DNA from: Porpolomopsis calyptriformis
Lineage: Eukaryota; Basidiomycota; Agaricomycetes; Agaricales; Hygrophoraceae
NCBI GenBank assembly: GCA_951640195.1
Contig: OX621176.1
Span: 186,001-250,000, forward strand
Reading direction: 5' to 3'
Length of the DNA stretch: 64,000 nt
The notes under the pieces were generated by a model that saw nothing but the letters and a program-made list of their open reading frames with translations, had not been told where the DNA came from and did not search any database. The position numbers were made by a program, and so were the translations under genes. Shown in pieces: positions 32,201 to 43,900 of the stretch (the first letter of the stretch is position 1; each line of letters starts with the position of its first letter).

Positions 32201-33368
32201 ACAATAGCACGCGTCGATTTATAAACGGGTTCAAGATGTTTTTGATATTTCGCAACACTTTTTGATTTCTGAATGGCCTAGTCAAAGCATCAGTCATTTT
32301 GGCTACGAACGAGATGGATAGCTTTTACATCTTTGACCACAAGTCCGCCCAAACTGTGTGCAATGAAAATAATGGGCCTCATAGGCTGGATAGTCGTTAA
32401 TACCTTTGCATCATGACAAGTGTAAATGGACCTCACATCATTACGACGTTCGCCTTCAAGAGCAGATAGCATATCCATCGCAAGCCGGGAAATATTAGTG
32501 GTGCTCATCCTCGTAAACAGATGGGCCACATCTGTATCGTATCCGTACGTTATAATGCGAGCGTTTGGGAACTTCTTTGGAAATAGGTCGTTTGGCCAAA
32601 ATACTTCTGATTTATCATTGCCTGGACCTGGCTTATGAACTTCCTTTGTCCATGCATCCTTCGGATGTCCACCAAACCCATGAACAAGTACAATACTGTG
32701 AGAATCAGATTGAGGTCCATTAGGCGGCAGCGTAGTGGCAAGGCAGCTCACTCTACAATAGGGCCTCCTTTCCCATCGTCACCATTCGCGAGGAGTGTGA
32801 AGCCGCACCGGCTCACCAGAGGTATTGCAGCAAGGGGAATGAGTTGAACAATAATGGATCCTCGGTCCTGGTCATCGTCGTTACCGTTTGGGTTCCTCAA
32901 GGCCAAAGAAATTTCTATTTTAAAATGTGAGAAGTGTCGGTGTGGATGAACACATACGCATACCGGAATCGACAGCTTGTTGTAGCTTACGAATATCAAT
33001 TTCAATGGCCCCAAGGCATGGATCAAGTATAGATAATAGATTGGACTTCTTATGCATGATTCGAAGTGACAACACAAAAGGTTGATCCTTCACAACAGAA
33101 CTGGACCTTCTAAGTAATCCATTGGCATGGAGGAAAGGTGTAAAACGTACATTGTGAACTCTTGGTTCCATTTTGGATTCCTGCCTTGCCAGCGAATCTG
33201 GGTGTTGGCCGAAAAGCCTCCACGAATTTTTACATAGGCCTTGAGACCGCCGGGCAATATAGGCAACCTTTCCGCTCGAATAACTAGCCATATGTATAGG
33301 TGACTGTTGCCATGCGCCGTTGAACGGAACGTACCTCGAAGAGAATAAGTAGTGATAGTTGAATCCAT
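29248..33368 (-). CDS. NLR-C: C2 / alpha-beta hydrolase / NB-ARC / TPR receptor
   Basis: Reading from about 33368, a C2-like domain (LPGGLKAYVKI, then WQGRNPKWNQEF; DPCLGAIEIDIRKL) is followed by an alpha/beta-hydrolase (VLVHGFGGHPKDAWT; nucleophile elbow AHSLGG; FFGTPHRGTNW). A ~250-bp intron (31490-31739) precedes the NB-ARC exon, with P-loop GMPGVGKSQ, Walker B-like WLLIFDNVD and sensor motif NILFTTRTKDVA. A 52-bp intron (30697-30748) leads to a winged-helix region and five 42-residue TPRs plus a terminal half-repeat, ending HQASQDA. Related fungal receptors pair a lipase-like effector with a nucleotide switch and repeat sensor. The start is uncertain because the duplicated TFIIIC90 block begins about 155 bp upstream. 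No internal stop was noticed. Confidence 0.8.
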
Positions 33369-33524
33369 AGGCCAAGGTCGCCGCAGTATCAAGGATATCA
33401 GTCCAATTCGGTTGAAAGTTATCCCATTCGCACCAGTTTTTTGTACTCGAGCAAATGTGGCGTTGATCGTGGCACCGGAACACACCGTTATGTCAGATAC
33501 GGCTCCGGTCCGAGAGTGCCAGAC

Positions 33525-36308
33525 CAACTCTCCTCACCAAATCCGCCGTTTACATCCAAGTGACTCCTTCCTTTCCATCCATAATCCTTACTAACTTGAT
33601 TCGAGTAGACATCCGATCCTGGCATCAGCTTTGATATTTCTGTAACTAGTCAAGATGGTTCAGGACCATGATCGAGTTTAATAAACACACCTACGACTGG
33701 ACTTGTCTTCTCTTTAACACGAGGGCCTGGTTCACAGCCATATCCCCCGGTTCACTCGACGTCATCCTTTGCGCCGCCCAACCAATCTTACACGAGGTGC
33801 CAGGTGAGGCACTTCACTCCATCCCTCCCATTATTCTCGTCTCCCTCTCAGTGGCCTGATCGTCACACTCAGCACCAACATGGATCTCTCCCTCTGGACC
33901 GCACCAAAAAATCATCTCAAAGGAGAATGGCTCAAGGTCAGTCGCCTTCTCCGCCCTCCTTGCTTTCTTATTCATTTGATCGCCTCGTGCGAAAATCTAT
34001 CACCCATAGCCAAGGCCCTTTACGCGCAGAAAACCTGTACGTCCTCGCCCCCTGTCCTGCCCTCAGCTCACAACCACCGACAGGTATCGCATGGTCATCC
34101 CAGCCCGATTCCGGTGTTGAGCCTACACTCGTATCAGACGCTTCCCTTTTCATCGCCGGAAATCGAGCAAGCTCTATTGTTTTCATGAGGTACAGTCATC
34201 CGAAAAGAAGAAGAAAAAACGTGACAGGTTTACAGGTTTGACCGCAAGACCTCCCTTAAAGTTGTCCACACCCTCAGCCGCCAAGTGGATCACCCTTCTC
34301 GCTCTATCCTCCTGGGCACTCACCAGACTCGGAAAATGTATTCCCTTTCCCCTTCTTTGATGTCATGATTTAATACGATTCGTCAGGTGAGGCATACTTA
34401 GCCTACTGCCCTTCTGACGGTTTCATCGGTCTTGTCAAAATAACTCAAGTTCTCATCCAGCCCTCGTCCCACGCCCACACGTTCGAACCAGAGTTTTCAG
34501 TGCAGGCTGGGTTTGAGATCGGAGGATGTGCAAGCCATGCTGACCAGCGCGGGATCACCGCGTTAACATGGGTTCAAGTCCCTGGAAAAGACGTCCGTGA
34601 TGTCTTTTTTTCTTGCAATTTAATTAAAAGCTTTTCTTAGCGGATACTCGTTCATTGCAAACCGGGAGCGGTTTATTTATGGTCACCGTCGCCGTCGACG
34701 ACCCTTGGCTGGTCCGGACATCGTGGCTTGTTTTTGCAGACCCAAAAGCTCTCTATCGGGTCCCGTGCGTTGCCCTGTCTCGGGGATACAATACATTGAC
34801 CGCCGAGATGCGCTCGTCGTCTCTCTTTTCGATGGATCGTGTCACGTCATTCGCGACCTCTCTTTGGAACCAAATTGGTCGTCGACGACGGGCAGTGATG
34901 AGCTAACGACCGATCGTCTTTCCGCCGTTTGGCGTTCCGTGTTCAACCAAGTTGAGCAAGAGGACATGCAATATGCCGATGTCAACAAAATAAGCCGGAT
35001 GCTTTCTTATGATGGCTCTGCTACTTTCATGTGGCTACACAAGTTCGTCGTCATTTATTCACTCCTGATTAAAAATTACCTCTCCCTCAAAGAGCTGTCC
35101 GGCCTAGCGATTTTAGCTACAAACATGACGCTCAACACCACAGTATTTTCGTTGTAGCCCGACTGTGGGACGATCCGGGCGAGGATCAGGCGGTCTTGCG
35201 AGCGTTTGCTGAAATCGTTGACGCAGCACCCATCGGTAGGTGATATGTTTCCCGGTATTCGGTACCAATGACGGGGGGGTCTAGGTCAGGTACCTATTCA
35301 CACCCCCCGACCCACTTTGTTCTACCTTCGCCAGCAGGGCGCACTCTCTCGGGTCCACTCTCGCGTTTTGGACATCCTCCGTCACCGTCCGTCCCCCCCG
35401 CTCGATTTCTTTTCGACCCAATTCGAGGTGGGCGGGGAAGTGACTGAGGAGTTGAGAAGTGGGCTGAGAAGGAGTCTTTGGAGACATCTGTTTGGGTGGA
35501 GGTACGTTCGGTCGCTCCGGCTGCGGTTGGCTGTTGCCGATTTTGGTTGGGTAAGATGGGTGTTAAGTTATTGTGTGCTTTTGTCTTATGTGGGATGAAC
35601 AGCAGAATTGCTCGGATGATCGAGAGAAACAGGCTGAGTATGGTGAGGTTGCTCAAGATATTTTGAATATGATTTCGTATAGTGTCCTCTGGACGATCGT
35701 TCAACATATCAGGAGGATAGTCAAACTTATTTCTGGTGTGTGTTCCCTCCATGTTTTGTGTTTGCGTCCCTTATTTCTTCAGCGACAACAGTGAAGGATG
35801 TCCCGTTTATCGCGAGAATAATCACACGATCGGTACGACCTGGAGCACCTCCTGAGTTGGCTCGAGAAGCAGGGTGTTTATCAGCCGAAATGAAAACGGT
35901 TGTGCCGGTGGAAGGGGACGCGGACGAGCGTTGTCCGGTGTGTCGAGTGGATATCCCTCTTGGGGATGATATGACCAATGCGACTTGTTCGAATGGGCAC
36001 ACATGGGGTACGTATGATAACCTCTATATGTTTATTCACTCCTTTTTTTGATGTGTTATGACTTAGCACGTTGTTCAATTACGTCCTTCGTATTGGCGAC
36101 GCCGATGGTGCGGACGTGTCTGGGGTGCACCCGGAAGGCGTTTCTCCCTGTTCCGCGGGAGGATGAGGATGGTGATCGGGGCAGGAGGAGGGGGTCGTGG
36201 TTGTTGATCGGGGAGGACGACGGGGGGATTAGCTGGGTTGTGGAGGATGTGGTCGATGCTGTCAGCGTTTGCTTGTTTTGTGGGAATCGGTTTGTGAATA
36301 TATTGTGA
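33525..36308 (+). pseudogene. TFIIIC90 second copy, 5'-truncated and frameshifted
   Basis: This is a close copy of 26020-28839 that begins inside exon 1 (LLTKSAVYI), so the start codon is missing. The second exon acquires an in-frame stop after a short indel region near 33640. A 5-base deletion near 34285 (compare CTCACCGTCGCCGACAAG in the intact copy) breaks the frame again. The 3' part, including the CPVC/CSNGH and CLGC/CLFCG zinc-binding residues and the NRFVNIL end, remains open and very similar. It therefore looks like a recent duplicate that has lost its N-terminal propeller. Whether the 3' part is still transcribed cannot be judged. Confidence 0.85.
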
Positions 36309-36521
36309 ATTTTGGGGGCCACTTTACACCCTTGGGAGCTGTGTTGAATCTTATGAACAATAAAATCGAAGATCGTGTTTAGTGAATCGGGGATAAGCCA
36401 TAGTCGGAACTAACGTGGACGCTAAAGATTAGAGACGCATAATGAAAATATAATACGCGAGGCTACAGTGCGATCAAAAATAATAATTCATGAATGGATA
36501 CTCGACCCATGGCCGACGATT
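36309..36521. other. Spacer between TFIIIC90 pseudogene and NLR-D
   Basis: This is the duplicated counterpart of 28840-29247, shorter by about 190 bp. No gene was seen. Confidence 0.5.
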
Positions 36522-39500
36522 CTACGCATCCTGGCTAGCCTGGTGGGGGTATCTCTGTATAATGGATTCTGATTCGGCATGTCGCCCTTGTAAATAATAG
36601 ATACGAGCAAGATTGCGGCTTGCGATCCTCGTATTCGGATGTTGGGCTCCTAGGGTCTTCTCAAAGCCAGCTGCAGCCCGCTTGTAAAGTGGCTCGGCCT
36701 CGTCGTATCGCTTTTGTGACTCGTAGACACCTGCAAGGCCGTTCACCGACATAAGCGTCGATAGGTCGTCAGCACCCAGATGTTCCTGTTTGCCAGCTAA
36801 GGCCCGTTTGAAGAGGGTCTCAGCGTCATCGTATCGTGTTTGTGCCTCGTAAACACCTGCGAGGTTGTGCACCAACGCAAGCGTGGATGGGTGGTCAGCA
36901 CCCAGGTGTTCCTCGAAGCCAGCTAACGCGCGCTCGAAGAGTGCCTGAGCCTCATCGTATCGTTTTAGTGACTGGTAAACGTTTGCGAGGTTGTTCGCTG
37001 ATGTAAGTGTGGATAGGTGGTTATCACCCAGATGTTCCTCGTAGCCAGCTAACGCACGCTTGTGGAGCGTCTCAGCCTCCTCGTATCGTCGTTGTGACTT
37101 GTAAACGATTCCGAGGTTGGTCACCGACTTAAGCGTGGATGGGTGGTCAGCACCCAGACGTCCCTCGTAGCTAGCTGCAGCCCGCTTGAAAAGTGACTCG
37201 GCCTCGTCGTATCGGCTTTGTGACTTGTAAACGTCCGCGAGGTTGTTCACCGACGTAAGCGTGGATGGGTGGTCAGCACCCAGATGTTCCTCGGAGCCAT
37301 CTAACGCCTGCTTGCAGAGCGTCTCAGCCTCATCGTATCGTCCTTGTAACTTGTAAACGCCTGCGAGGTTGTGCACAGACATAAGCGTGTCTGGGTGGTC
37401 AGCACCCAGATGTTCCTCGCAGCCAGCTATCGCACGCTTGTAGAGCGTCTCAGCCTCGTCGTATCGTCCTTGTGACCCGTAAACAAATGCGAGGTTGTTC
37501 ACAGATGTAAGCGTGGATGGGTGGTCAGCACCCAGATGTTCCTCGGAGCCAGCTAACGCCTGCTTGCAGAGCGTCTCAGCCTCGTCGTATTGTCCTTTTG
37601 ACTTGTAAACACCTGCGAGGTTGCCCACAGACATAAGCGTGTCTGGGTGGTCAGGACCCAGATGTTCCTCGCAGCCAGCTAACGCACGCTTGTAGAGCGT
37701 CTCAGCCTCGTCGTATTGTCCTTGTGACTGGTAAACACCTGCGAGGTTGCCCAGACATAAGCGTGTCTGGGTGGTCAGGACCCAGATGTTCCTCGCAGCC
37801 AGCTAACGCACGCTTGTAGAGCGTCTCAGCCTCGTCGTATCGTCCTTGTGAGTTGTAAACGCTTGCAAGGTTGTTCACAGACATAAGCGTGTCTGGGTGG
37901 TCAGGACCTAGATATTCCTCTCTGCCAGCTAACGCCCGCTTGTAGAGCGTCTCAGCCTCGTCGTATTGTCCTTGTGATTGGTAAACACTCGCAAGGTTGT
38001 TCACAGACGTAAACGTGTCTGGGTGGTCAGCACCCAGATGTTCCTCGGAGCCAGCTAACGCCCGCTTGTGGAGCGTCTCAGCCTCGCCGTATCGTCCTTG
38101 TGACTCGTAAACAAATGCGAGGTTGTTCACCGACGTAAGCGTAGATGGATGTTCGCATCCGGATTTCATTTCGTATGCTTCAAGAACTTGTTTCAACAGT
38201 AGTTCAGCATCACCATATCTTCCTCGGCTGTCCAAATACCTCACGATCCGCCCATTTGCGTCAACCAGCTCCAGGTTCGTACCATACTCGTTACTCCATC
38301 GACTCAACGATCGTAAATGTGGCATGAACTCTTCGCATTCAGCCCACCGCTTTGGTGATGTGGGGTCTTCTATCTGCCGGAACGCACCACAAACAAGCGA
38401 GACCGACGCCTGAAGCCATTCTTGATACGAGTTCTCTTTCTTCGCGCCTTCGCGCCTCACAAATCGGATTAAATCGTGTATCCACAGTGAAGAGTTCCGT
38501 TCAGTAGATCGATATTCCACCAAAGACAGCGACTGTAGTTTCTGTAAAGCCGTCCGAAATTTGGCCGTTGAGCAAATCATAGTGACCAATGAACGAAACT
38601 CGAGGGATATATCAGAATCAGGTTCGGGTTGAGACGGGGTATCCTTTGGTGGGTACTGTGGGTGCAACCACTCTTTGGCCGCTTTAGTGATCATCGTAAC
38701 GGGGATATTTTCCGGGTCAAGGAAGGAAAGAAGTTTGAAGAGATTGCTGGCATCGACCGATTCTATTTGCAGTTCATTGAACTGCTTGGTGAAAGTAGTT
38801 GCTACCGATCGCTCTTGGTATTGATTTAAGTCGTTCTCCCATTCGACTACCTGTAGTCACCAGTGAATCACAATTGAGTACAATGTGAATACATGAACCT
38901 ACATCTATCTTTTCGTCACCCATGTAAAAGTTGTACATTTCATCGAGAGTCGTGTCGGTTTTCCTCATAAACGACGCCGCTTGGACAACGGCAAGAGGAA
39001 GACGACCAATACATTCGACCACTTGCTCGGCAAGGCTTAATAGAGAAGGGGTTGCGGTCTCCATATCGACGCCGGCATCTTGTAGAAGAAGGTTTGCGGA
39101 ATCGCGAAGTTCAAGAGGATGAAGTTGGCATATAGACTGATCATTCCCTCCCATAATTGCCAGAGCCTCAGCGACATCTTTCGTCCGCGTAGTGAAAAGG
39201 ATGTTGCCTTGCACATTTCTCCGAGGAAGGTGCGTCTCAAAAAATTCCATTGAACTGCTGTCGATGTTATCGAAGATGAGAAGCCATTTATCCTGGACTT
39301 GTTCCAACCACAGTCGAGCTGCAGTCAGTTTCGCAGTTTGATCCTGCAGGTATCGATCGGGATGACGGACGAGATCGAGAATTTTTGCAAGTCCATCGTT
39401 TAGTTTGTCGGTGGTGGTGGCTGATATCCAGAATATGTACGAGTACTGGCCTTGATCGAACGACAATTTGGCGTAGTGCAATATTAGCTGAGATTTGCCG

Positions 39501-39858
39501 ACCCCGGGCATCCCATATACTGCACAACAGCTTGGTACGCCGTTCTGCGCCTTGCTCAAAGCATTTTGCAGAAAATCCACTTCTTTCCCTCTCCCGGTGA
39601 AATGGACAGAAAGACGACCCATAGGGGAATCGTTGAATGGTGATGCGGGTCCACGCTCACGATCTAGTTAATAAAGCAAGTCAGACGGGATGTTGTGGAT
39701 GCAAGAATCAGAGATCGCTTTTTGGGAACGCAGGCTAGTCGCTGCTCGGGATATCTTTATGGCACTAACTCACCTTGCGGATAGACATGGATGTTGTACT
39801 GATCACGCCCGACAAAGCTGAGCATACTGTCATGGATTTGAGCGCTAGGCAAAGACAT
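36522..39858 (-). pseudogene. NLR-D: QIHDS motif / NB-ARC / expanded TPR receptor, frameshifted in the repeats
   Basis: Exon 1 (39774-39858) encodes a 28-residue module with AQIHDSMLSFVGRDQYNIHV. A 110-bp intron (39664-39773) links it in frame to DRERGPASPF...HFTGRG and the NB-ARC domain (GMPGVGKSQ; WLLIFDNID; NILFTTRTKDVA). A 52-bp intron (38851-38902) leads to the winged-helix region and about twelve 42-residue TPRs plus a terminal half-repeat. At about 37752 two bases are missing relative to the neighbouring repeat (TTGCCCAGACA versus TTGCCCACAGACA on the plus strand). The protein would then stop at 37702 after about three TPRs. The nine downstream repeats stay open to HQASQDA, so the loss is recent, an assembly error in identical repeats, or a tolerated truncation. 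Confidence 0.8.
39774..39858 (-). other. NLR-D first exon: short Gly/Asn/Gln signalling-type motif
   Basis: The 85-bp exon ends at CCGCAAG/GTGAGTTAG, exactly as NLR-B exon 1 does. Shared residues with NLR-B are QIHDS, a VG pair, a Q-x-N core and a final PQ. A short hydrophobic/Asn/Gln/Gly motif at the extreme N terminus of an NLR is the usual place and style of amyloid-type signalling motifs. That role is inferred. Confidence 0.6.
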
Positions 39859-40217
39859 GATGGTGGTGAAGAAGAAAGATAGGCTGCACAGCCTCAAGGG
39901 GTTCCTCAAGTTTTGAACCAAATCAGTCAATAGGCGGCAAACGCTCGAAATCGATACATATACCAATATTCTGGTCAATATTCAGAATACCCGTTCACCA
40001 TCTAATCTCGCTGTCCTGAGATACAGAAGCCGTTCCCGCTTACCCTTAACGAGGTCCGGAACGTTCCCAGAACCTGGAGATAAAAGAAGAAGGGAGGAGC
40101 GCACTGAGCAGGCAGCTTAGGTCACTGGTGCCTAGTGACGCCCAGAGCGGGAGCGAGATGTGCGTGAGTCGGTCAAAGTGGGCGAGAGAGCCATGCGCAG
40201 TAGCAACGACGAGGGAT
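39859..40217. other. Spacer upstream of NLR-D
   Basis: This is the 5' flank of NLR-D (-). No gene was seen. It presumably holds the NLR-D promoter. Confidence 0.4.
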
Positions 40218-40888
40218 GCCAGGTCAGGTACCTATTGATTCCCTCCAGTCGATTCTGGTCCACCTCTGCCGGGAGGGCTCCACTTTCGCGTTTTGAACAT
40301 CCTCCGTCACCCTCGTCTCCGTCGCTCGATTTGTTTTCGACCAAAGTTGAGGTTGGTTCTTGTGTCTTGGGTGGAGTGACTGAGGAGTTTAGAGGGGACA
40401 TCTTTAGGTGGTGGTACATTCGGTTGCCCCGAATGCGGTTGGATGTTGTGGATTTCCGTTGGATAAGATGGGTGTTAATTTATGATTTTTTTTTTTGATG
40501 TGAGATGAATAACGAAATTGCTCGGATGATCGGGAGAATCGGGGAGTTTATTGGCTGAACTGAAAGACCTTGAGCCGTTGAAGGGGGAAGAAGCGCACTA
40601 GCGTGGATATCCCTCTTCAGAATAAGGTGACCAGTGCGACTTGTTCAAATGACACACGTCGGGTACGTATATAATCCCCCTTCCCCTTTGTTTTTGTTGT
40701 TTGACATGGTACAATTTAGCACGTTGTTCGGTTACGTCGTTCGTATCGGCGACGCGAATGGTGCGGACGTGACTGGGATACACGCGGAAGGTGTTTCTCC
40801 CTGTTCCGTGGGAGGATGAAGATGAAGATCGGAGCAGGAGGGGCCATGGCTATCGATGGGGGGACTAGCTGGATTGCGGAGGACGTGA
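40218..40888 (+). pseudogene. TFIIIC90 3'-end relic, third copy
   Basis: The stretch from AGGTCAGGTACCTATT onward aligns with 27805-28830 of the intact TFIIIC90-like gene. Recognisable words include TCGCGTTTTG, CATCCTCCGTCACC, GACTGAGGAGTT and GATATCCCTCTT. It is shorter, with deletions, and more diverged than the copy at 33525-36308, so it is probably the older duplicate. It sits directly upstream of NLR-B and marks another junction of the TFIIIC90/NLR duplication. Confidence 0.75.
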
Positions 40889-40949
40889 GAATGTACTTTA
40901 CATGTATTTGTATTTGTTCCGAGTATCTTTCCTCTTGCCTGTGCCTACC

Positions 40950-43900
40950 ATGCCCACCACGCAGATTCACGACAGTACTGTCAACCTCGTAGGGGGTAAT
41001 CAGGTCAACCAAAACAACACCTATCATATACATCCGCAAGGTGAGTTAGCGCCCTAATGAGCTGTCTCAAGCAGCGATCAGCCCCGGGCGGCGATTTCGT
41101 CTGTTCGCAAAAAGCGATAGATGTATAGTGAAATTGACTAAGGCATTCTAGGCGAACACCTCCCATATGCCCTCTTGTCTCCTTTCAACTGCAAAGATCG
41201 AACGCGATGCTTAGAAGGTACCAGGGCCGACATTCTTGATGAGATTTTTCGTTGGATCGGTATTGGCGATTCACAACCTTGTCCCGAACTTGATCGAGAC
41301 AAAGACGCCGATACGGTTGCAGCGGATACTCGTGTATTCTGGATCAACGGATCGGCTGGGACTGGGAAAACAACGATTGCCTATACCGTTGCGGATGTGT
41401 GTAAAGCGTACGGTGTGCTTGGCGCAAGCTTCTTCTGCTCGAGGGACGATGCGGATTGCAGTAACCCGAATCTTATCTTCACCACCATCGCCTATCAGCT
41501 TGGGATGTTCAACGCTTTGTTCCAAGCGGAGGTTACTCGTGCTATGAAATCAAATCGCGACATTGGCTATACCACACCTCCATATCAACTTGAAGAGCTC
41601 ATCATAAAGCCTCTTCGCACACTCAGAAACTCGATCCCTCCATGCGTTATTGTATTGGATGCGCTCGACGAGTGTAAGGAAGCTGGGATGACCTCAGTGA
41701 TCTTATCATCACTCTCTCGTCGTGTCAACGAACTCTTCCCATTAAAGTTCTTAGTGACAAGTCGGCCGGAAAGCCATATTACCGCTGTCTTTAAATCAAG
41801 CAAATTGAACCCGGTCACTCATCGATACGTTTTACACGAAGTGGAATTAGGCGTCGTGCAGAGCGATATCGAACACTACCTGTCGACAAAACTCGCTTTC
41901 ACGAGAGAGTTATATTGCATCAACGATAAATGGCCTTCCGAAGCAGATATCCATTCCCTGACAATTTTATCTTCTGCACTTTTTATCTTCGCGTCCACCT
42001 CGGTTAGGTTCATCGAGGATCGAAACTATTCTAACCCCAAGGATCAACTCGCGCGCCTTCTGTGCAATTCAGCTACGGCGACAGAACCTTCATCACCCGA
42101 TTACGGCCTTGATCAATTGTATACCCAAGTGTTGAACCATGCTTTCCCCACCATATCATCTCATTTTTCTGGTCGGCTGAAGAAGATTCTAGGCACTATT
42201 ATTCTTCTTCGAGATCCACTTTCTTCACCTGCTGTCGAACGCTTACTAGGTGTGCAACCGGGGACGGTTCAAGAGACTTTGCGTCATCTTCACTCGGTGA
42301 TCATGGTGCCAGATAATGATAGCCAAGTGATTCGAACTCTTCACCCATCTTTTTTCGACTTTATAACGAATCCGGCTCGATGTCTAAATCCACAATGTGT
42401 TGTTGACCCTGGAAGCCAGCATACCCTACTTGCGTGGGCCTGTCTAGATGTTATGAAACGACTGAAGCGAGATATCTGTGGAATTAGGAATCCGTCATTG
42501 CTCAACAGCGAAGTGGGCGACCTTCCGACCCATGTGATGACTTTCATCAGACCCGAACTGCAATATGCATGTCGTCACTGGGCTTGGCACCTAGAGAACG
42601 CATCCATTGACATTCTTATCGACCCCCTAAACAAGTTTCTTTCGAAATATTTACTGTATTGGGTTGAGGCACTGAGTCTTATGGGAGATCTGCGAAATGG
42701 TCTCCTTGCCTTGCGTGCAGCACAACAAGTTATCGCTGTTCGTTGTTTCCCCTCTCGGCAATTCGCAAAACTGACTGAATTTGTCAGAAATCAGCTAGAG
42801 ACGTGACGGATACGATGGCTTTACTTCGTGATTGCGAGCGATTTACTCTGGAATTTTTCCCGGTCATCAGTGCTTGTTCCCTTCAAGTATACCACTCTGC
42901 ATTGCTGTTCACTCCTGAAGAAGCTTTAATCAAACAGACGTATAGGAGAGAGTTGGACATTCCGATAAAAGTGATCAGTGGATTGGATGAGGGATGGAAT
43001 TCATGCATCCGGACGATAGAAGGACATTCCAATGGGGTGAAGTCTGTCGCGTTTTCCCCTGATGGGTCACGTATCGTTTCTGGATCTACGGACAATACGG
43101 TTCGACTGTGGGATGCGGTTAGCGGGGCACATCTCAACACATTCATGGGACATTCTGAATGGGTATATTCGGTCGCATTTTCCCCCGATGCTACGCGTAT
43201 CGTTTCTGGATCCCTCGACAAAACCATTCGGCTGTGGGATGTAGCTAGTGGTGCACATCTGAACACTTTCATGGGACATTCCTTTGTGGTAACTTTGGTG
43301 ACCTTTTCCCTCGATGGAACGCGTATCGTTTCTGGATCCGGTTTTACTGTTAGCCTGTTGGACGCAGTCAGCGGCGCACATTTAAACACTTTCAAGAGTT
43401 CCCATTGGGTAAATTCGGTCGCATTGGCCCCCGATGGGATGCGTATTATCTCTGGATCCTACGACACAACTGTTCAGCTGTGGAATGCTGTCAGCGGCGC
43501 ACACCTGGCCACTTTAGAGGGACATTCCATGTCTGTAAATTCGGTCGCGTTTTCCTCCGATGGCTCACGTATCCTTTCTGGATCCGCTGACAAAACTGTT
43601 CGGCTGTGGGACGCGGTTAGCGGCGCGCATCTGAACACATTCGAAGGACATTCCATGTCTGTAAGTTCGGTCACATTTTCCCCAGATGGCACGCGTATCG
43701 TTTCTGGATCCTACGACACAACCGTTCGCCTGTGGGACACAGTCAGCGGTGCATTTATGAACGCTTTCATGGGACATCCTAATTTCATAAATTCGGTTGC
43801 ATTTTCCCCCGATGGCACACGTATCGTTTCTGGATCCGATGACAAAACTGTTCGGCTGTGGGACGCAGTTGGCGGTGCAAATGCGAAAACTTTCATGGCA

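Noticed and set aside
36522..38200. CRISPR-like direct repeats
   Set aside because: The 126-bp period is the coding unit of TPRs in frame. There are no unique spacers, and the organism is a fungus.
42780..42820. Bacterial-style GTGA stop/start overlap or programmed frameshift between the NACHT and WD40 frames
   Set aside because: The same break occurs in NLR-A and NLR-B, and in both a 50-bp GT-AG intron with a branch-like CTGAY restores one continuous protein.
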